A stretch of 64,000 nucleotides of DNA from Asanoa sp. WMMD1127 (GTDB lineage: Bacteria > Actinomycetota > Actinomycetes > Mycobacteriales > Micromonosporaceae). The stretch lies in NCBI RefSeq assembly GCF_029626225.1, contig NZ_JARUBP010000001.1:2914001-2978000 (forward strand). Direction: 5' to 3'. Position numbers and translations under genes: made by a program. The stretch's first letter is position 1, and every line of letters starts with the position of its first letter. The notes below the pieces were generated by a model. The model was not told the DNA's origin. It saw nothing but the letters and a program-made list of their open reading frames with translations, and searched no databases. Positions 42,750-51,626 of the stretch are shown here, in pieces.

Positions 42750-43795
42750 ATCCGGGCGGTGGAGCCGCGCACGATCAGCTCCGTCGCCAACTCCACGTGG
42801 TGGGAGTCCAGCTTCTCGCCGGCCGCCAGGCGCAGGGCGGTGCGCAGCGCCACGCCGCCCATCTCGCGCAGCGGTTGCCGCACCGTGGTCAGCGGCGGTG
42901 ACGACAGGCGCGCCACCTCGGTGTCGTCGAAACCGACCACGCTGAGGTCCTCCGGCACCCGCAACCCGCGGGCCCGGGCCGCCTCGATCACGCCCGTCGC
43001 GGTCTCGTCGCTGCCGGCGAACACCGCGGTCGGCGGCTCCGGCAGGTCGAGCAACGCGGCGCCGCCGGTGAGGCCGTCGCGGTAACGGAAGTCGCCGGTG
43101 TGCTGGTATTCGTCGGGGACCGGGACGCCGGCCGCCTCGAGCGCCGCCCGGTAGCCGTGCATCCGGGCCTGGTTGGGCGCCGACCGCGCGGAGCCGCCGA
43201 CGTAGCCGATTCGCCGGTGGCCGAGCGCCAGCAGGTGCTGGGCGGCCGCCATCCCGCCGGCGAAGTTGGTCGAGCCGACGCTGGTCAACCGGTTGCGCTG
43301 CAGGTTGAGCGGGTCGATGACGACGAGCGGCAGGTGGGCGCGGGACAGCGCGGCCAGGTCGGCGGAGGTCAGCTCGTCGACCACCGCGATGACCGCGCGC
43401 CGGCCGGCGGCGGCCAGGTCGCGGGCCCACCCGCGCGGCCGGTCGGGCTCCGCGCCGGCACTCGCCCGCGGCCGCGTGCTCACGGCGACCGCGACGCCCG
43501 CCTCGGCGCCGGCTTCGAGCACACCCTGGATGATCTCGGTGGAGTACGCGTTGAGGTCGCCCTTGAACATCAGCTCGATGCGGGCGGTGGCCGGGCTGCC
43601 CTTGGCCACGGGCGACCGGCGGCCGATGTAGTCGTGCTGTTCGAGCAGCGACTCCACCAGCGCGCGGGTCTCCGGGCCCACGTCGGAGCGCCCGTTGACC
43701 ACCTTGGACACGGTGGTCACCGAGACGCCGGCCGACTTGGCGACGGTCGCCAGCGTCGCGCGGCCATCCTTGGGCGGCACGGGCCTTCCTCCCAT
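42746..43795 (-). CDS. LacI-family regulator, second of a convergent pair
   Basis: A 349-residue LacI protein with LATVAKSAGVSVTTVSKVVNGR and an effector domain (VVIDPLNLQRNRLTSVGSTN, RRIGYVGGS, AVFAGSDETATGV) very similar to its convergent neighbour, so the two look like an inverted duplication. The ATG at 43795 shares one base with the GH3 stop (TGATG), so it is translated with the glucosidase. It is a likely repressor of its own operon and of the ABC genes. Confidence 0.92.
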   Translation of the reverse strand: MGGRPVPPKDGRATLATVAKSAGVSVTTVSKVVNGRSDVGPETRALVESLLEQHDYIGRRSPVAKGSPATARIELMFKGDLNAYSTEIIQGVLEAGAEAGVAVAVSTRPRASAGAEPDRPRGWARDLAAAGRRAVIAVVDELTSADLAALSRAHLPLVVIDPLNLQRNRLTSVGSTNFAGGMAAAQHLLALGHRRIGYVGGSARSAPNQARMHGYRAALEAAGVPVPDEYQHTGDFRYRDGLTGGAALLDLPEPPTAVFAGSDETATGVIEAARARGLRVPEDLSVVGFDDTEVARLSSPPLTTVRQPLREMGGVALRTALRLAAGEKLDSHHVELATELIVRGSTARI

Positions 43796-46176
43796 CACGG
43801 ACCAGCGTCGCCCAAGGGCACGATGGACACTGGTGTGTCGAAGCGCCGGTCGTGTCCGACGACGCGGGTCGGGCCGACGAGCCGTACCGTACCGTGACAC
43901 GGCAGGTCACCCGCGGAACTGCCGACCAGCACGTCGACGTCGCCGGCCTCGACGATGCGCCGCAGGTCGCGGTCGGTGAACGCCGTGCGGTCGGTGTGCA
44001 CGTCGAACCGCACGTCCGCCGCCGCGCCCGGCGCGAGCTCCACCCGGGCGAAGCCCGTCAGCTGCTTGACCGGCCGGACCACGCTGGCCACCACGTCGTG
44101 CAGGTAGAGCTGCACCACCTCGGCGCCGGCCCGGTCGCCGGTGTTGCGCACCCGGACCGTCACCGCGAACTCGCCGTCGGTCGGCGCCGTCGGCGCCGAG
44201 AGCCGCAGGTCGTCGACGGCGAACGTGGTGTAGGACCGGCCGTGCCCGAACGGGAACAGCGGCACCGGGTCGAGGCTGCTGATGTCGGTGCTCTCGGCGC
44301 CGAGCGGCGGCTGCAGATAGGTGCCCGGCTGCGCACCAGGGTCGCGCGGGATCTGCACCGGCAGCTTGCCGCTGGGTTGCACCCGTCCCGAGAGCACGCC
44401 GGCGATCGCCGCGCCGCCCTCTTCGCCGGGCATGAACGCCTGCACCAGCGCGGCAGCCCGGCCGTGCAGCTCGCCGAGGGCGTACGGGCGGCCGGAGACC
44501 ACCACGACGACCACGGGAGTGCCGGTGGCCAGCAGCTCGGCCAGCAGGTCGGCCTGCACACCGGGCAGCCTCAGGTCGGGGGCGTCGCAGCCCTCGCCGG
44601 ACGTGCCGTGCGCGAACAGCCCGGCCAGGTCGCCGACGAACGCGACGCAGACGTCGGCCGAGCGGGCGGCCTCGACGGCGGCGGCGAAGCCGGACCGGTC
44701 GTCGCCCTGGATCTCGCACCCGGGCGCGAAAGCGACGTCCACATCGGGCAGTTCGGCGCGCAGCGCGTCGACGGCGGTCGGCACCTCGATGCCCAGGCCC
44801 AGCCCTGGGTGGCGGGGCAGCACGTGGTTGGGGAAGGCGTAGCAGCCCATGAACGTACGCGGTTCGGCGGCGCACGGCCCGACCACCGCGATCCGGCCGG
44901 CGCCCGAGAGCGGCAGCGCGGCGCCCGGGTCGAGCAGCACGACGGACCGTTCGGCGATCTCCCGGGCCAGCGCCCGGTTGGCCGCCGAGTCCAGCTCGAC
45001 CGTCGCGGCACCGGCGACCGAGGCCTCGGGTGTCCACTCAGGATCGAGCAGACCCAGCTCGACCTTCTGCGTGAGGGCGCGGCGGGCGGCCCGGTCGACC
45101 AGCTCTTCCTGCACCTCGCCGGCCCGCACCAGGGCGGCCAGCGCCGCGCCGTAGCCGATGGTGTCGGGTAGCTCCACGTCGATCCCGGCGGCCAGCGCCA
45201 GCGCGCCCGCGTCGGCGTCGTCGGCGGCGATGCGGTGCATGCTGGCCAGGAACGGGATCGCCCAGTAGTCGGAGACGACGGTGCCGGTGAACCCCCAGTC
45301 GTCGCGCAGGACGTCGGTGAGCAGCCAGCGGTCGGCGCCGGCCGGCACGCCGTCGACGTCGGCGTAGGAGTTCATCACGGAGCCGGCGGCCGCGGTGGCG
45401 ACGGCCGTCTCGAACGGAGGCAAGATCACGTCGATCAGCTCGCGCCGGCCCATCGACACCGGGCCGTGGTTGCGGGCGCCGCGGGAGGCCGAGTAGCCGG
45501 CGAAGTGCTTGAGCGTGGCGAGCACGCCGGCGCTCTGCAGGCCGCGCACGTAGGCCGCGCCGAGCATCGAGACCAGGTGCGGGTCTTCGCCCATCGTCTC
45601 CTCGACCCGGCCCCAGCGGTAGTCGCGCACGACGTCGAGCACCGGCGACAGTCCTTGGTGGACACCCACGGCGGCCATGTCGCGGCCGATCGCGGCCGCC
45701 ATCCGCTCGATGAGCTCGGGGGAGAAGGTCGCGCCCCAGGCGATCGCGGCCGGATAGACCGTCGCGCCGTAGGTGGTGAACCCCGTCAGGCACTCCTCGT
45801 GCACCAGGGCGGGGATGCGCAGCCGGTGCGCGTCGAGCACGACGTGGTGCTGGCGCACCAGCTCCGCCGCGCCGTCGGCCGCGGTGATCGGCGCGCTGCC
45901 GTAGACCCGGGTGAGGTGGCCGAGACCGTGCCGGCTGGCCTCGTCGAGGGGGAGGTCGCCGGCGGAGAAGACGTCCTGCATGGGCGCGACGTTGTGGTCG
46001 GGCGCGAAGACCGGCTCCGTCTCGTCGTGCAGGTCCTTGCGGGTCCACCGGCTGCCGAGCTGGGCGATCTTCTCGTCCAGCGTCATCGCGGCCAGCAACA
46101 GCTCGACCCGCTCGGCCACCGGCCGGCCGGTGTCGTGCCAGGGTTGGGTCGCGACCTGCGCGGGTTGGGTGACCAC
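43795..46176 (-). CDS. GH3 beta-glucosidase-type glycoside hydrolase
   Basis: A 793-residue family 3 enzyme without a signal peptide, so probably cytosolic. The N-terminal barrel has the nucleophile Asp303 in TVVSDYWAIP and KHFAGYSASRGARNHGP. The C-terminal alpha/beta domain has SGEGCDAPDLRLPG with the likely acid/base Glu and SGRPYALGE. A fibronectin III-like domain ends the protein (VRVRNTGDRAGAEVVQLYL). GTG 46176 follows AAGGAGG. It would hydrolyse beta-glucosides imported by the divergent ABC system. LacI-2 is downstream. Confidence 0.93.
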   Translation of the reverse strand: MVTQPAQVATQPWHDTGRPVAERVELLLAAMTLDEKIAQLGSRWTRKDLHDETEPVFAPDHNVAPMQDVFSAGDLPLDEASRHGLGHLTRVYGSAPITAADGAAELVRQHHVVLDAHRLRIPALVHEECLTGFTTYGATVYPAAIAWGATFSPELIERMAAAIGRDMAAVGVHQGLSPVLDVVRDYRWGRVEETMGEDPHLVSMLGAAYVRGLQSAGVLATLKHFAGYSASRGARNHGPVSMGRRELIDVILPPFETAVATAAAGSVMNSYADVDGVPAGADRWLLTDVLRDDWGFTGTVVSDYWAIPFLASMHRIAADDADAGALALAAGIDVELPDTIGYGAALAALVRAGEVQEELVDRAARRALTQKVELGLLDPEWTPEASVAGAATVELDSAANRALAREIAERSVVLLDPGAALPLSGAGRIAVVGPCAAEPRTFMGCYAFPNHVLPRHPGLGLGIEVPTAVDALRAELPDVDVAFAPGCEIQGDDRSGFAAAVEAARSADVCVAFVGDLAGLFAHGTSGEGCDAPDLRLPGVQADLLAELLATGTPVVVVVVSGRPYALGELHGRAAALVQAFMPGEEGGAAIAGVLSGRVQPSGKLPVQIPRDPGAQPGTYLQPPLGAESTDISSLDPVPLFPFGHGRSYTTFAVDDLRLSAPTAPTDGEFAVTVRVRNTGDRAGAEVVQLYLHDVVASVVRPVKQLTGFARVELAPGAAADVRFDVHTDRTAFTDRDLRRIVEAGDVDVLVGSSAGDLPCHGTVRLVGPTRVVGHDRRFDTPVSIVPLGDAGP

Positions 46177-46210
46177 GGGGGTGCCTCCTTCGCGCAAGCT
46201 AGGGGTACGT

Positions 46211-46227
46211 CTTCGAAACTTTCGAAG
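46211..46227. promoter_or_regulatory. Palindromic LacI-type operator upstream of GH3
   Basis: CTTCGAAA-C-TTTCGAAG is a perfect 17-bp palindrome, 35 bp before the GH3 GTG. It shares TCGAAA...TTTCGA with the operator before lacI-1 at 41680-41700, suggesting that one LacI protein binds both. Confidence 0.65.
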
Positions 46228-46327
46228 TTTGCGGTGCTCGCCGCGAACCCGCCGGTCACCGGCCGGACACGTCGACATGCCTTGCGCTGGCCTTACTTTC
46301 GCCCATCAGAACGGCGGCTTCAAGCCC

Positions 46328-46356
46328 TTGACACGTCGATGGCGGAATCCTACGTT
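46328..46356 (+). promoter_or_regulatory. Promoter of the beta-glucoside ABC operon
   Basis: TTGACA (46328-46333), a 17-bp spacer and TACGTT (46351-46356) fit a primary sigma-factor promoter reading toward the binding-protein gene. CTACGTT is repeated at 46369-46375, 19 bp after the first copy, so a second start or an activator site is possible. Confidence 0.55.
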
Positions 46357-46431
46357 GACTTGAAAATTCTACGTTAATTTGCGAGATCACCGGCCGAAAA
46401 TTCCCTGTCCGCGCATCCGTGCGCATGGCTG

Positions 46432-46445
46432 TGGGAGCGCTCCCC
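46432..46445. promoter_or_regulatory. CebR-like operator in the ABC operon leader
   Basis: TGGGAGCGCTCCCC differs by one base from TGGGAGCGCTCCCA, the operator of CebR-type LacI repressors that control cellobiose uptake in Streptomyces (established knowledge). It lies 73 bp before the binding-protein start and downstream of the likely promoter, a typical roadblock position. Confidence 0.7.
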
Positions 46446-46517
46446 CATGACCGGTGACCCCTCGCCCCCTCGATCGAACCGCCGCGGCCGCCGCGGCACA
46501 CGAGTACGGAGGTCAGC

Positions 46518-47855
46518 GTGGAGCGCAACATCCTGTCCCGACGAAACTTCCTGGGTCTCTCCATAGGCGCGGCCGGCGCGGCCGCGCTCGCCGCGTGTGG
46601 CAGCGCCGGGCCGAGCAGCAGCACCGGTGGTGGTGGCGGCGCCGGCGCCGCCAGCTACTGGTTCCTCACGGGCACACCCGGCGAGGGCATCCGCACCAAC
46701 ACGGTCAACCGGTTCAACCAGGCCAACCCCGACAGCAAAATCACCGCGACGACGTTCCAGAACGACGCGTACAAGACGAAGATCAAGACCGCCATCGGCG
46801 CCGGCCAGGCTCCGACGATCATCTGGGGCTGGGGCGGCGGCACCCTGCGCACCTACGCCCAGGCCGGTCAGGTCGAGGACCTGACCTCGTGGTTCGGCGA
46901 GAACGCGGCGGTCAAGGACCGGCTGTTCCCGTCGTCTTTCGGCGCGGCCACCATCGACGGCAAGATCTACGCGATGCCGGCCGAGACAGTCCAGCCGATC
47001 GTCCTGTTCTACAACAAGCGCGCCTTCGACAAGATCGGCGCACAGCCCCCGCAGACCTGGGGCGACGTGATGGACCTCGTGCCGAAGTTCAACGCCCAGA
47101 ACATCGCGCCGTTCTCGCTCGGCGGCCAGTCCCGCTGGACCAACATGATGTGGCTCGAGTTCCTCTTCGACCGGATCGGCGGCAGCGAGGTCTTCCAGGC
47201 GGTCTTCGACGGGCAGAAGGACGCCTGGTCGCACCCGGCGTCGCTCCAGGCGCTCACCATGATCCAGGACCTGGTCAAGGCCAACGGGTTCATCAAGGGC
47301 TTCTCCTCGATCACCGCCGACTCCAACGCCGACCAGGCATTGCTCTACACCAACAAGGCAGCGATGATGCTGCACGGCACGTGGACCTACGGTGGCATGG
47401 CGGCGGACGGAGGCGACTTCGTGTCCAGCGGCAGCCTCGGCTACATGAACTTCCCGCCGGTCGACGGCGGCAAGGGCGACGTGTCCGACACGGTCGGCAA
47501 CCCCGGGCAGTACTACTCCATCTCCTCCAAGGCCACAGCCGAGCAGAAGGAGACGGCGAAGAAGTTCTTCAAGGAGGCCGTGCTCGCCGACGCCGAGGTC
47601 AAGGAGTGGATCGACGCCGGCGCGGTGCCGATCGTCAAGGGCACCGAGAGTGCGTTCGGTGCCACGAAAGACGCCGACTTCCTCAAGTTCGTCTACAACA
47701 CCTCGGCCAACGCCAAGACCTTCGCGCAGTCGTGGGACCAGGCGCTGAGCCCGACCGCGGCCGAGAAGCTGCTCGACAACATCGCCCAGCTCTTCCAGCT
47801 GAAGATCTCGCCCCAGCAGTGGGTCGACAACATGAACGGGACGATCGGGCAATGA
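46518..47855 (+). CDS. Sugar-binding lipoprotein of the beta-glucoside ABC importer
   Basis: A 445-residue binding protein. A twin-arginine SRRNFLGLS and lipobox ALAAC (about residue 27) give a Tat-exported lipoprotein; a family 1 sugar-binding fold follows (PAETVQPIVLFYNKRAFDKIG, MMLHGTWTYGGMA). The GTG start has GGAGG at 46508-46512. A CebR-like operator lies upstream and the GH3 enzyme is divergent, so cellobiose or another beta-glucoside is the likely ligand (inference). Confidence 0.93.
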   Translation: MERNILSRRNFLGLSIGAAGAAALAACGSAGPSSSTGGGGGAGAASYWFLTGTPGEGIRTNTVNRFNQANPDSKITATTFQNDAYKTKIKTAIGAGQAPTIIWGWGGGTLRTYAQAGQVEDLTSWFGENAAVKDRLFPSSFGAATIDGKIYAMPAETVQPIVLFYNKRAFDKIGAQPPQTWGDVMDLVPKFNAQNIAPFSLGGQSRWTNMMWLEFLFDRIGGSEVFQAVFDGQKDAWSHPASLQALTMIQDLVKANGFIKGFSSITADSNADQALLYTNKAAMMLHGTWTYGGMAADGGDFVSSGSLGYMNFPPVDGGKGDVSDTVGNPGQYYSISSKATAEQKETAKKFFKEAVLADAEVKEWIDAGAVPIVKGTESAFGATKDADFLKFVYNTSANAKTFAQSWDQALSPTAAEKLLDNIAQLFQLKISPQQWVDNMNGTIGQ

Positions 47856-48778
47856 CATCCCTCGCTCCGCCCGCCCCGCGGAGGAGTACGACCACCGCCG
47901 CCCAGGGCGGGCGGAGCGGGTCCATCACCTGGCTGGCGTTGCCCGCGTTCCTGATGTTCGTCGCGTTCGCGATCATCCCGCTGGTCGGCGTGCTGGTGCT
48001 CAGCTTCACGCAGTGGGACGGCATCGGCGACATCCACCCGGCGGGCTTCGACAGCTGGCGCAGCGTGCTGGGCGATCCCCAGTTGGTGCACGCGCTGTGG
48101 GTCACCTTCCTCATCATGGCGCTGTCGTGGGCCTTCCAGACACCGCTGAGCCTCTTGATCGGCGTCTACCTGGCCGCGCAGAGCCGTTACCGCGAGATCC
48201 TCGCGGTGATCTACTTCGTGCCGCTGCTGCTCAGCTCGGCCGCCCTCGCGATCACCTACAAGGCGCTGCTCGACCCGAACTTCGGGTTCGGCGCCGGCCT
48301 GGGCGTCCCGTTGCTGCAACAGGACTGGCTGGGCCGCGACAATCTGGCGCTCGGCGTGCTCGTGTTCGTGGTCTCCTGGCAGTTCATCCCGTTCCACTCG
48401 CTGATCTACCAGAGCGCCGTGCGGCAGATTCCCAAGGCGATGTTCGAGGCGTCCGAGATCGACGGCGCCGGCCGGCTGCGGCAGTTCTTCAGCATCACGT
48501 TGCCCCAGCTCAAGTACACGGTCATCACGTCGTCCACGCTGATGGTGGTCGGGTCGCTGACCTTCTTCGACCTGATCTTCGTGCTCACCGGTGGTGGGCC
48601 GGGCGATGCCACCCGCGCGCTCGCGCTCGACATGTACAAACGTGGCTTCCAGGCCAGCCTGATGGGCCCGGCGAGCGCGATCGCGGTGATCCTGGTGCTG
48701 GTCGGCCTCGGCCTCGCGTTGCTGCTGCGGCGCCTCGGCGGCCGCGACGCGACCGAGAGTCAGATGGAAGGCATGTGA
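47852..48778 (+). CDS. Sugar ABC transporter permease (first)
   Basis: A 308-residue CUT1 permease with six predicted helices and EAA loop FEASEIDGAGRLRQFFSI. The ATG overlaps the binding-protein stop (ATGA). It partners the next gene. The first 25 residues are a Ser/Thr/Pro-rich cytoplasmic leader. Confidence 0.95.
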   Translation: MTSLAPPAPRRSTTTAAQGGRSGSITWLALPAFLMFVAFAIIPLVGVLVLSFTQWDGIGDIHPAGFDSWRSVLGDPQLVHALWVTFLIMALSWAFQTPLSLLIGVYLAAQSRYREILAVIYFVPLLLSSAALAITYKALLDPNFGFGAGLGVPLLQQDWLGRDNLALGVLVFVVSWQFIPFHSLIYQSAVRQIPKAMFEASEIDGAGRLRQFFSITLPQLKYTVITSSTLMVVGSLTFFDLIFVLTGGGPGDATRALALDMYKRGFQASLMGPASAIAVILVLVGLGLALLLRRLGGRDATESQMEGM

Positions 48779-48779
48779 C

Positions 48780-49679
48780 GTGGCGACGACTCTGACGACA
48801 GCACCTGACCAGGCGACCCGGCCCGGCACGCCGCAGCGGGCCGGTCGGGGCGGCCGGCGCCGGATGGTCAACCTGCCGGCCGGGTTCGCGGGGCTGATCT
48901 GGCTCGCGATCGTGCTGATCCCGCTCTACTGGATCCTCATCACCAGCCTCAAGACGCAGGCCAACTACTTCCTGAGCAACCCGTTCGCCCCGCCGACCGA
49001 ACCGACTCTCGACAACTACCGGATGGTCATCGAGGCCGACTTCGTCCGGTACTTCGTCAACAGCGCGATCGTCACCGCCGGGGCCGTCATCCCGGCCGTG
49101 CTCATCTCGTTCATGGCCGCCTACGCCATCGTGCGGGCCAGCAACGGCAGCCGCTTCCTGCGCGCGGTCAACTCGGTGTTCCTGATGGGTCTGGCGATCC
49201 CGCTGCAGGCGGTGATCATCCCGGTCTACCTGATCATCATCCGGCTCAAGATGTACGACACCCTGCTCGCCATCATCCTGCCGTCGATCGCGTTCGCCAT
49301 CCCGCTGTCCGTGCTGGTGCTCTCCAACTTCATCCGGGACGTGCCGCGCGAGCTGTTCGAGTCGATGCGGATGGACGGCGCCTCGGAGTGGGGCACGCTC
49401 TGGCACCTGGCCTTCCCCTTGGTGCGGCCGGCGCTGGTCACGGTGACCATCTACAACGGACTGTCCATCTGGAACGGTTTCCTGCTGCCGCTGATCCTGA
49501 CCCAGAGCCCGACGCAGCGCACGCTGCCGCTGGCGCTCTGGACCTTCCAGGGGCAGTACAGCATCAACGTCCCGGCGGTGCTCGCGTCGGTGGTGCTGAC
49601 CACCCTGCCGATCCTCGCGCTCTACGCGGTCGGCCGGCGGCAGCTGCTCAGCGGCCTGACGGCCGGTTTCGGCAAGTAG
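48780..49679 (+). CDS. Sugar ABC transporter permease (second)
   Basis: A 299-residue CUT1 permease with EAA loop ELFESMRMDGASEWGTLWH and six predicted helices. The GTG at 48780 is 1 nt after the preceding stop. No ATPase gene follows, as in the alpha-galactoside locus, so a shared MsiK-type ATPase is presumed. Confidence 0.95.
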   Translation: MATTLTTAPDQATRPGTPQRAGRGGRRRMVNLPAGFAGLIWLAIVLIPLYWILITSLKTQANYFLSNPFAPPTEPTLDNYRMVIEADFVRYFVNSAIVTAGAVIPAVLISFMAAYAIVRASNGSRFLRAVNSVFLMGLAIPLQAVIIPVYLIIIRLKMYDTLLAIILPSIAFAIPLSVLVLSNFIRDVPRELFESMRMDGASEWGTLWHLAFPLVRPALVTVTIYNGLSIWNGFLLPLILTQSPTQRTLPLALWTFQGQYSINVPAVLASVVLTTLPILALYAVGRRQLLSGLTAGFGK

Positions 49680-49751
49680 ATCCAGGTTCAACCGCCCTGC
49701 CCTGGGTATGCGGCTCGGATTAGGAGGATCTACCGCCGCGAAGGGGACATC

Positions 49752-51626
49752 GTGAGCACCAGCGAAGCGACCATCGCCGACCTGTCCACCGCCCGCGAGG
49801 TGGCCCGGCAGCTCCGGGTCGACTCGGTGCGGGCCAGCACGAGCGCCGGTTCCGGCCATCCCACCTCGAGCATGTCGGCCGCCGACCTGCTCGCCGTGTT
49901 GATCACCCGGCACCTGCGCTACGACTGGGACAACCCGGGTAACGACGCCAACGACCACCTGATCTTCTCCAAGGGCCACGCGTCGCCGCTGCTCTACTCG
50001 GTGTTCAAGGCGGTCGGCGTGGTCTCCGACGAGGAGCTGATGTCCGGCTACCGGCGGTTCGGGCAGCGGCTCCAGGGCCACCCGACCCCGGTGCTGCCCT
50101 GGGTCGACGTGGCCACCGGCTCGCTCGGCCAGGGCCTGCCGGACGGGGTGGGCATCGCGCTGGCGGGGCGCTACCTCGACGAGGTGCCGTACCGCGTCTG
50201 GGTGCTCTGCGGCGACAGCGAGATGGCCGAGGGGTCGATGTGGGAAGCGCTGGACAAGGCCGCCTACTACCGGCTCACCAACCTGGTGGCCATCGTCGAC
50301 GTCAACCGGCTCGGCCAGAGCGGCCCGACGGAATGGCAGTGGAACCTCGACGCGTACGCCCGGCGGGCCGAGGCCTTCGGCGCCCGGGTGCTGACCATCG
50401 ACGGGCACGACCTCGAGGCGATCGACGAGGCGATGCGCGCGGCGACCGACCGCACCGACGACCGCCCGACGGTGATCCTCGCCCGCACGCTCAAGGGCCG
50501 CGGCTTCAGCGAGGTGGAGAACCTCGAGGGCTGGCACGGCAAGCCGCTGCCGAAGGAGATGGCCGAGCGGGCTATCCGCGAGCTCGGTGGCGAGAGCGAC
50601 CTGGTGGTACGCGGCCCGATGCCGGTCGACGAGGCGCCGGCCGTGCGGTCGGCGAGCACGAGCGAGCCGGAGCTGCCCCGCTGGGACGTCGGCGCGAAGG
50701 TCGCCACCCGCCGGGCGTACGGCGACGCGTTGACCGCGCTCGGCGGCAGCAACCCGCGGATCGTGGCCCTCGACGGCGAGGTCGGCAACTCGACCTACTC
50801 CGAGGAGTTCGCCAAGGCGTTCGGTGACCGGTTCTTCGAGATGTACATCGCCGAGCAGCAGATGGTCGCCGCCGCCGTCGGGTTCAACGTGCGCCACTAC
50901 ATCCCGTTCGCGTCGACGTTCGCGGCGTTCCTGTCCCGGGCGTACGACTTCATCCGGATGGCGTCCATCTCGCGCTCGAACATCCGGCTGGTCGGCTCGC
51001 ACGCCGGCGTCGAGATCGGCGCGGACGGGCCGTCGCAGATGGCGCTCGAGGACCTGGCGATGATGCGCGCCGTGCAGGGCTCGACCGTGCTCTACCCGTG
51101 CGACGCGACCAGCACGGCGGCGCTCGTGAAGTCCATGGTGGACCTCGACGGGGTCAGCTACCTGCGGACGACCCGCGGCGCGTACCCCGTGATCTACGAG
51201 ACCGGCGAGGCGTTTCCCATCGGCGGCGCCAAGGTGCTGCGGTCCGGGCCCACCGACGCGGTCACGCTGATCGGCGCCGGCGTCACCCTGCACGAGTGCC
51301 TGACGGCGGCCGACCGGCTGGCGGCCGACGGCATCCAGGCCCGGGTGATCGACCTCTACTCGGTCAAGCCGATCGACACGGCGACGCTGCACGAGGCGGT
51401 GGCCGCCACGCACGGCCGGATCGTGGTCGCCGAGGACCACCACCCGGAGGGCGGGCTCGGCTCGGCCGTGGCCGACGCGCTGCTCGCGGCCGGCTCACCG
51501 GCGCTGCGCCTCACCCACCTGGCCGTGCGCGAGATGCCGGGCTCGGGCTCGACGGCGGAGCTGCTCGCGGCCGAGGGCATCGACGCGGACCACATCGCCG
51601 CCGCCGCCCGGGCGCTCGCCAGCTAA
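49752..51626 (+). CDS. Transketolase, single-chain
   Basis: A 624-residue thiamine-diphosphate enzyme containing all three transketolase domains. The N-terminal TPP domain has SAGSGHPTSSMSAADLLAVL, FSKGHASPLLYS and GDSEMAEGSMWEA...DVNRLGQSG. The central pyrimidine-binding domain starts WDVGAKVATRRAYGDAL (about residue 310). A C-terminal domain has VVAEDHHPEGGLGSAVADAL. It moves two-carbon units between sugar phosphates in the pentose phosphate pathway. The GTG follows GAAGGGGAC and lies 72 nt after the ABC permease in the same direction, so a sugar-linked role is likely. It overlaps the convergent VOC gene by 4 nt. Confidence 0.92.
   Translation: MSTSEATIADLSTAREVARQLRVDSVRASTSAGSGHPTSSMSAADLLAVLITRHLRYDWDNPGNDANDHLIFSKGHASPLLYSVFKAVGVVSDEELMSGYRRFGQRLQGHPTPVLPWVDVATGSLGQGLPDGVGIALAGRYLDEVPYRVWVLCGDSEMAEGSMWEALDKAAYYRLTNLVAIVDVNRLGQSGPTEWQWNLDAYARRAEAFGARVLTIDGHDLEAIDEAMRAATDRTDDRPTVILARTLKGRGFSEVENLEGWHGKPLPKEMAERAIRELGGESDLVVRGPMPVDEAPAVRSASTSEPELPRWDVGAKVATRRAYGDALTALGGSNPRIVALDGEVGNSTYSEEFAKAFGDRFFEMYIAEQQMVAAAVGFNVRHYIPFASTFAAFLSRAYDFIRMASISRSNIRLVGSHAGVEIGADGPSQMALEDLAMMRAVQGSTVLYPCDATSTAALVKSMVDLDGVSYLRTTRGAYPVIYETGEAFPIGGAKVLRSGPTDAVTLIGAGVTLHECLTAADRLAADGIQARVIDLYSVKPIDTATLHEAVAATHGRIVVAEDHHPEGGLGSAVADALLAAGSPALRLTHLAVREMPGSGSTAELLAAEGIDADHIAAAARALAS

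Noticed and set aside
48585-51443. 952-codon minus-strand open frame across the ABC permease and transketolase genes
   Set aside because: The composition (Asp/Arg/His/Val) is that of a shadow frame, and the plus-strand genes are clear.
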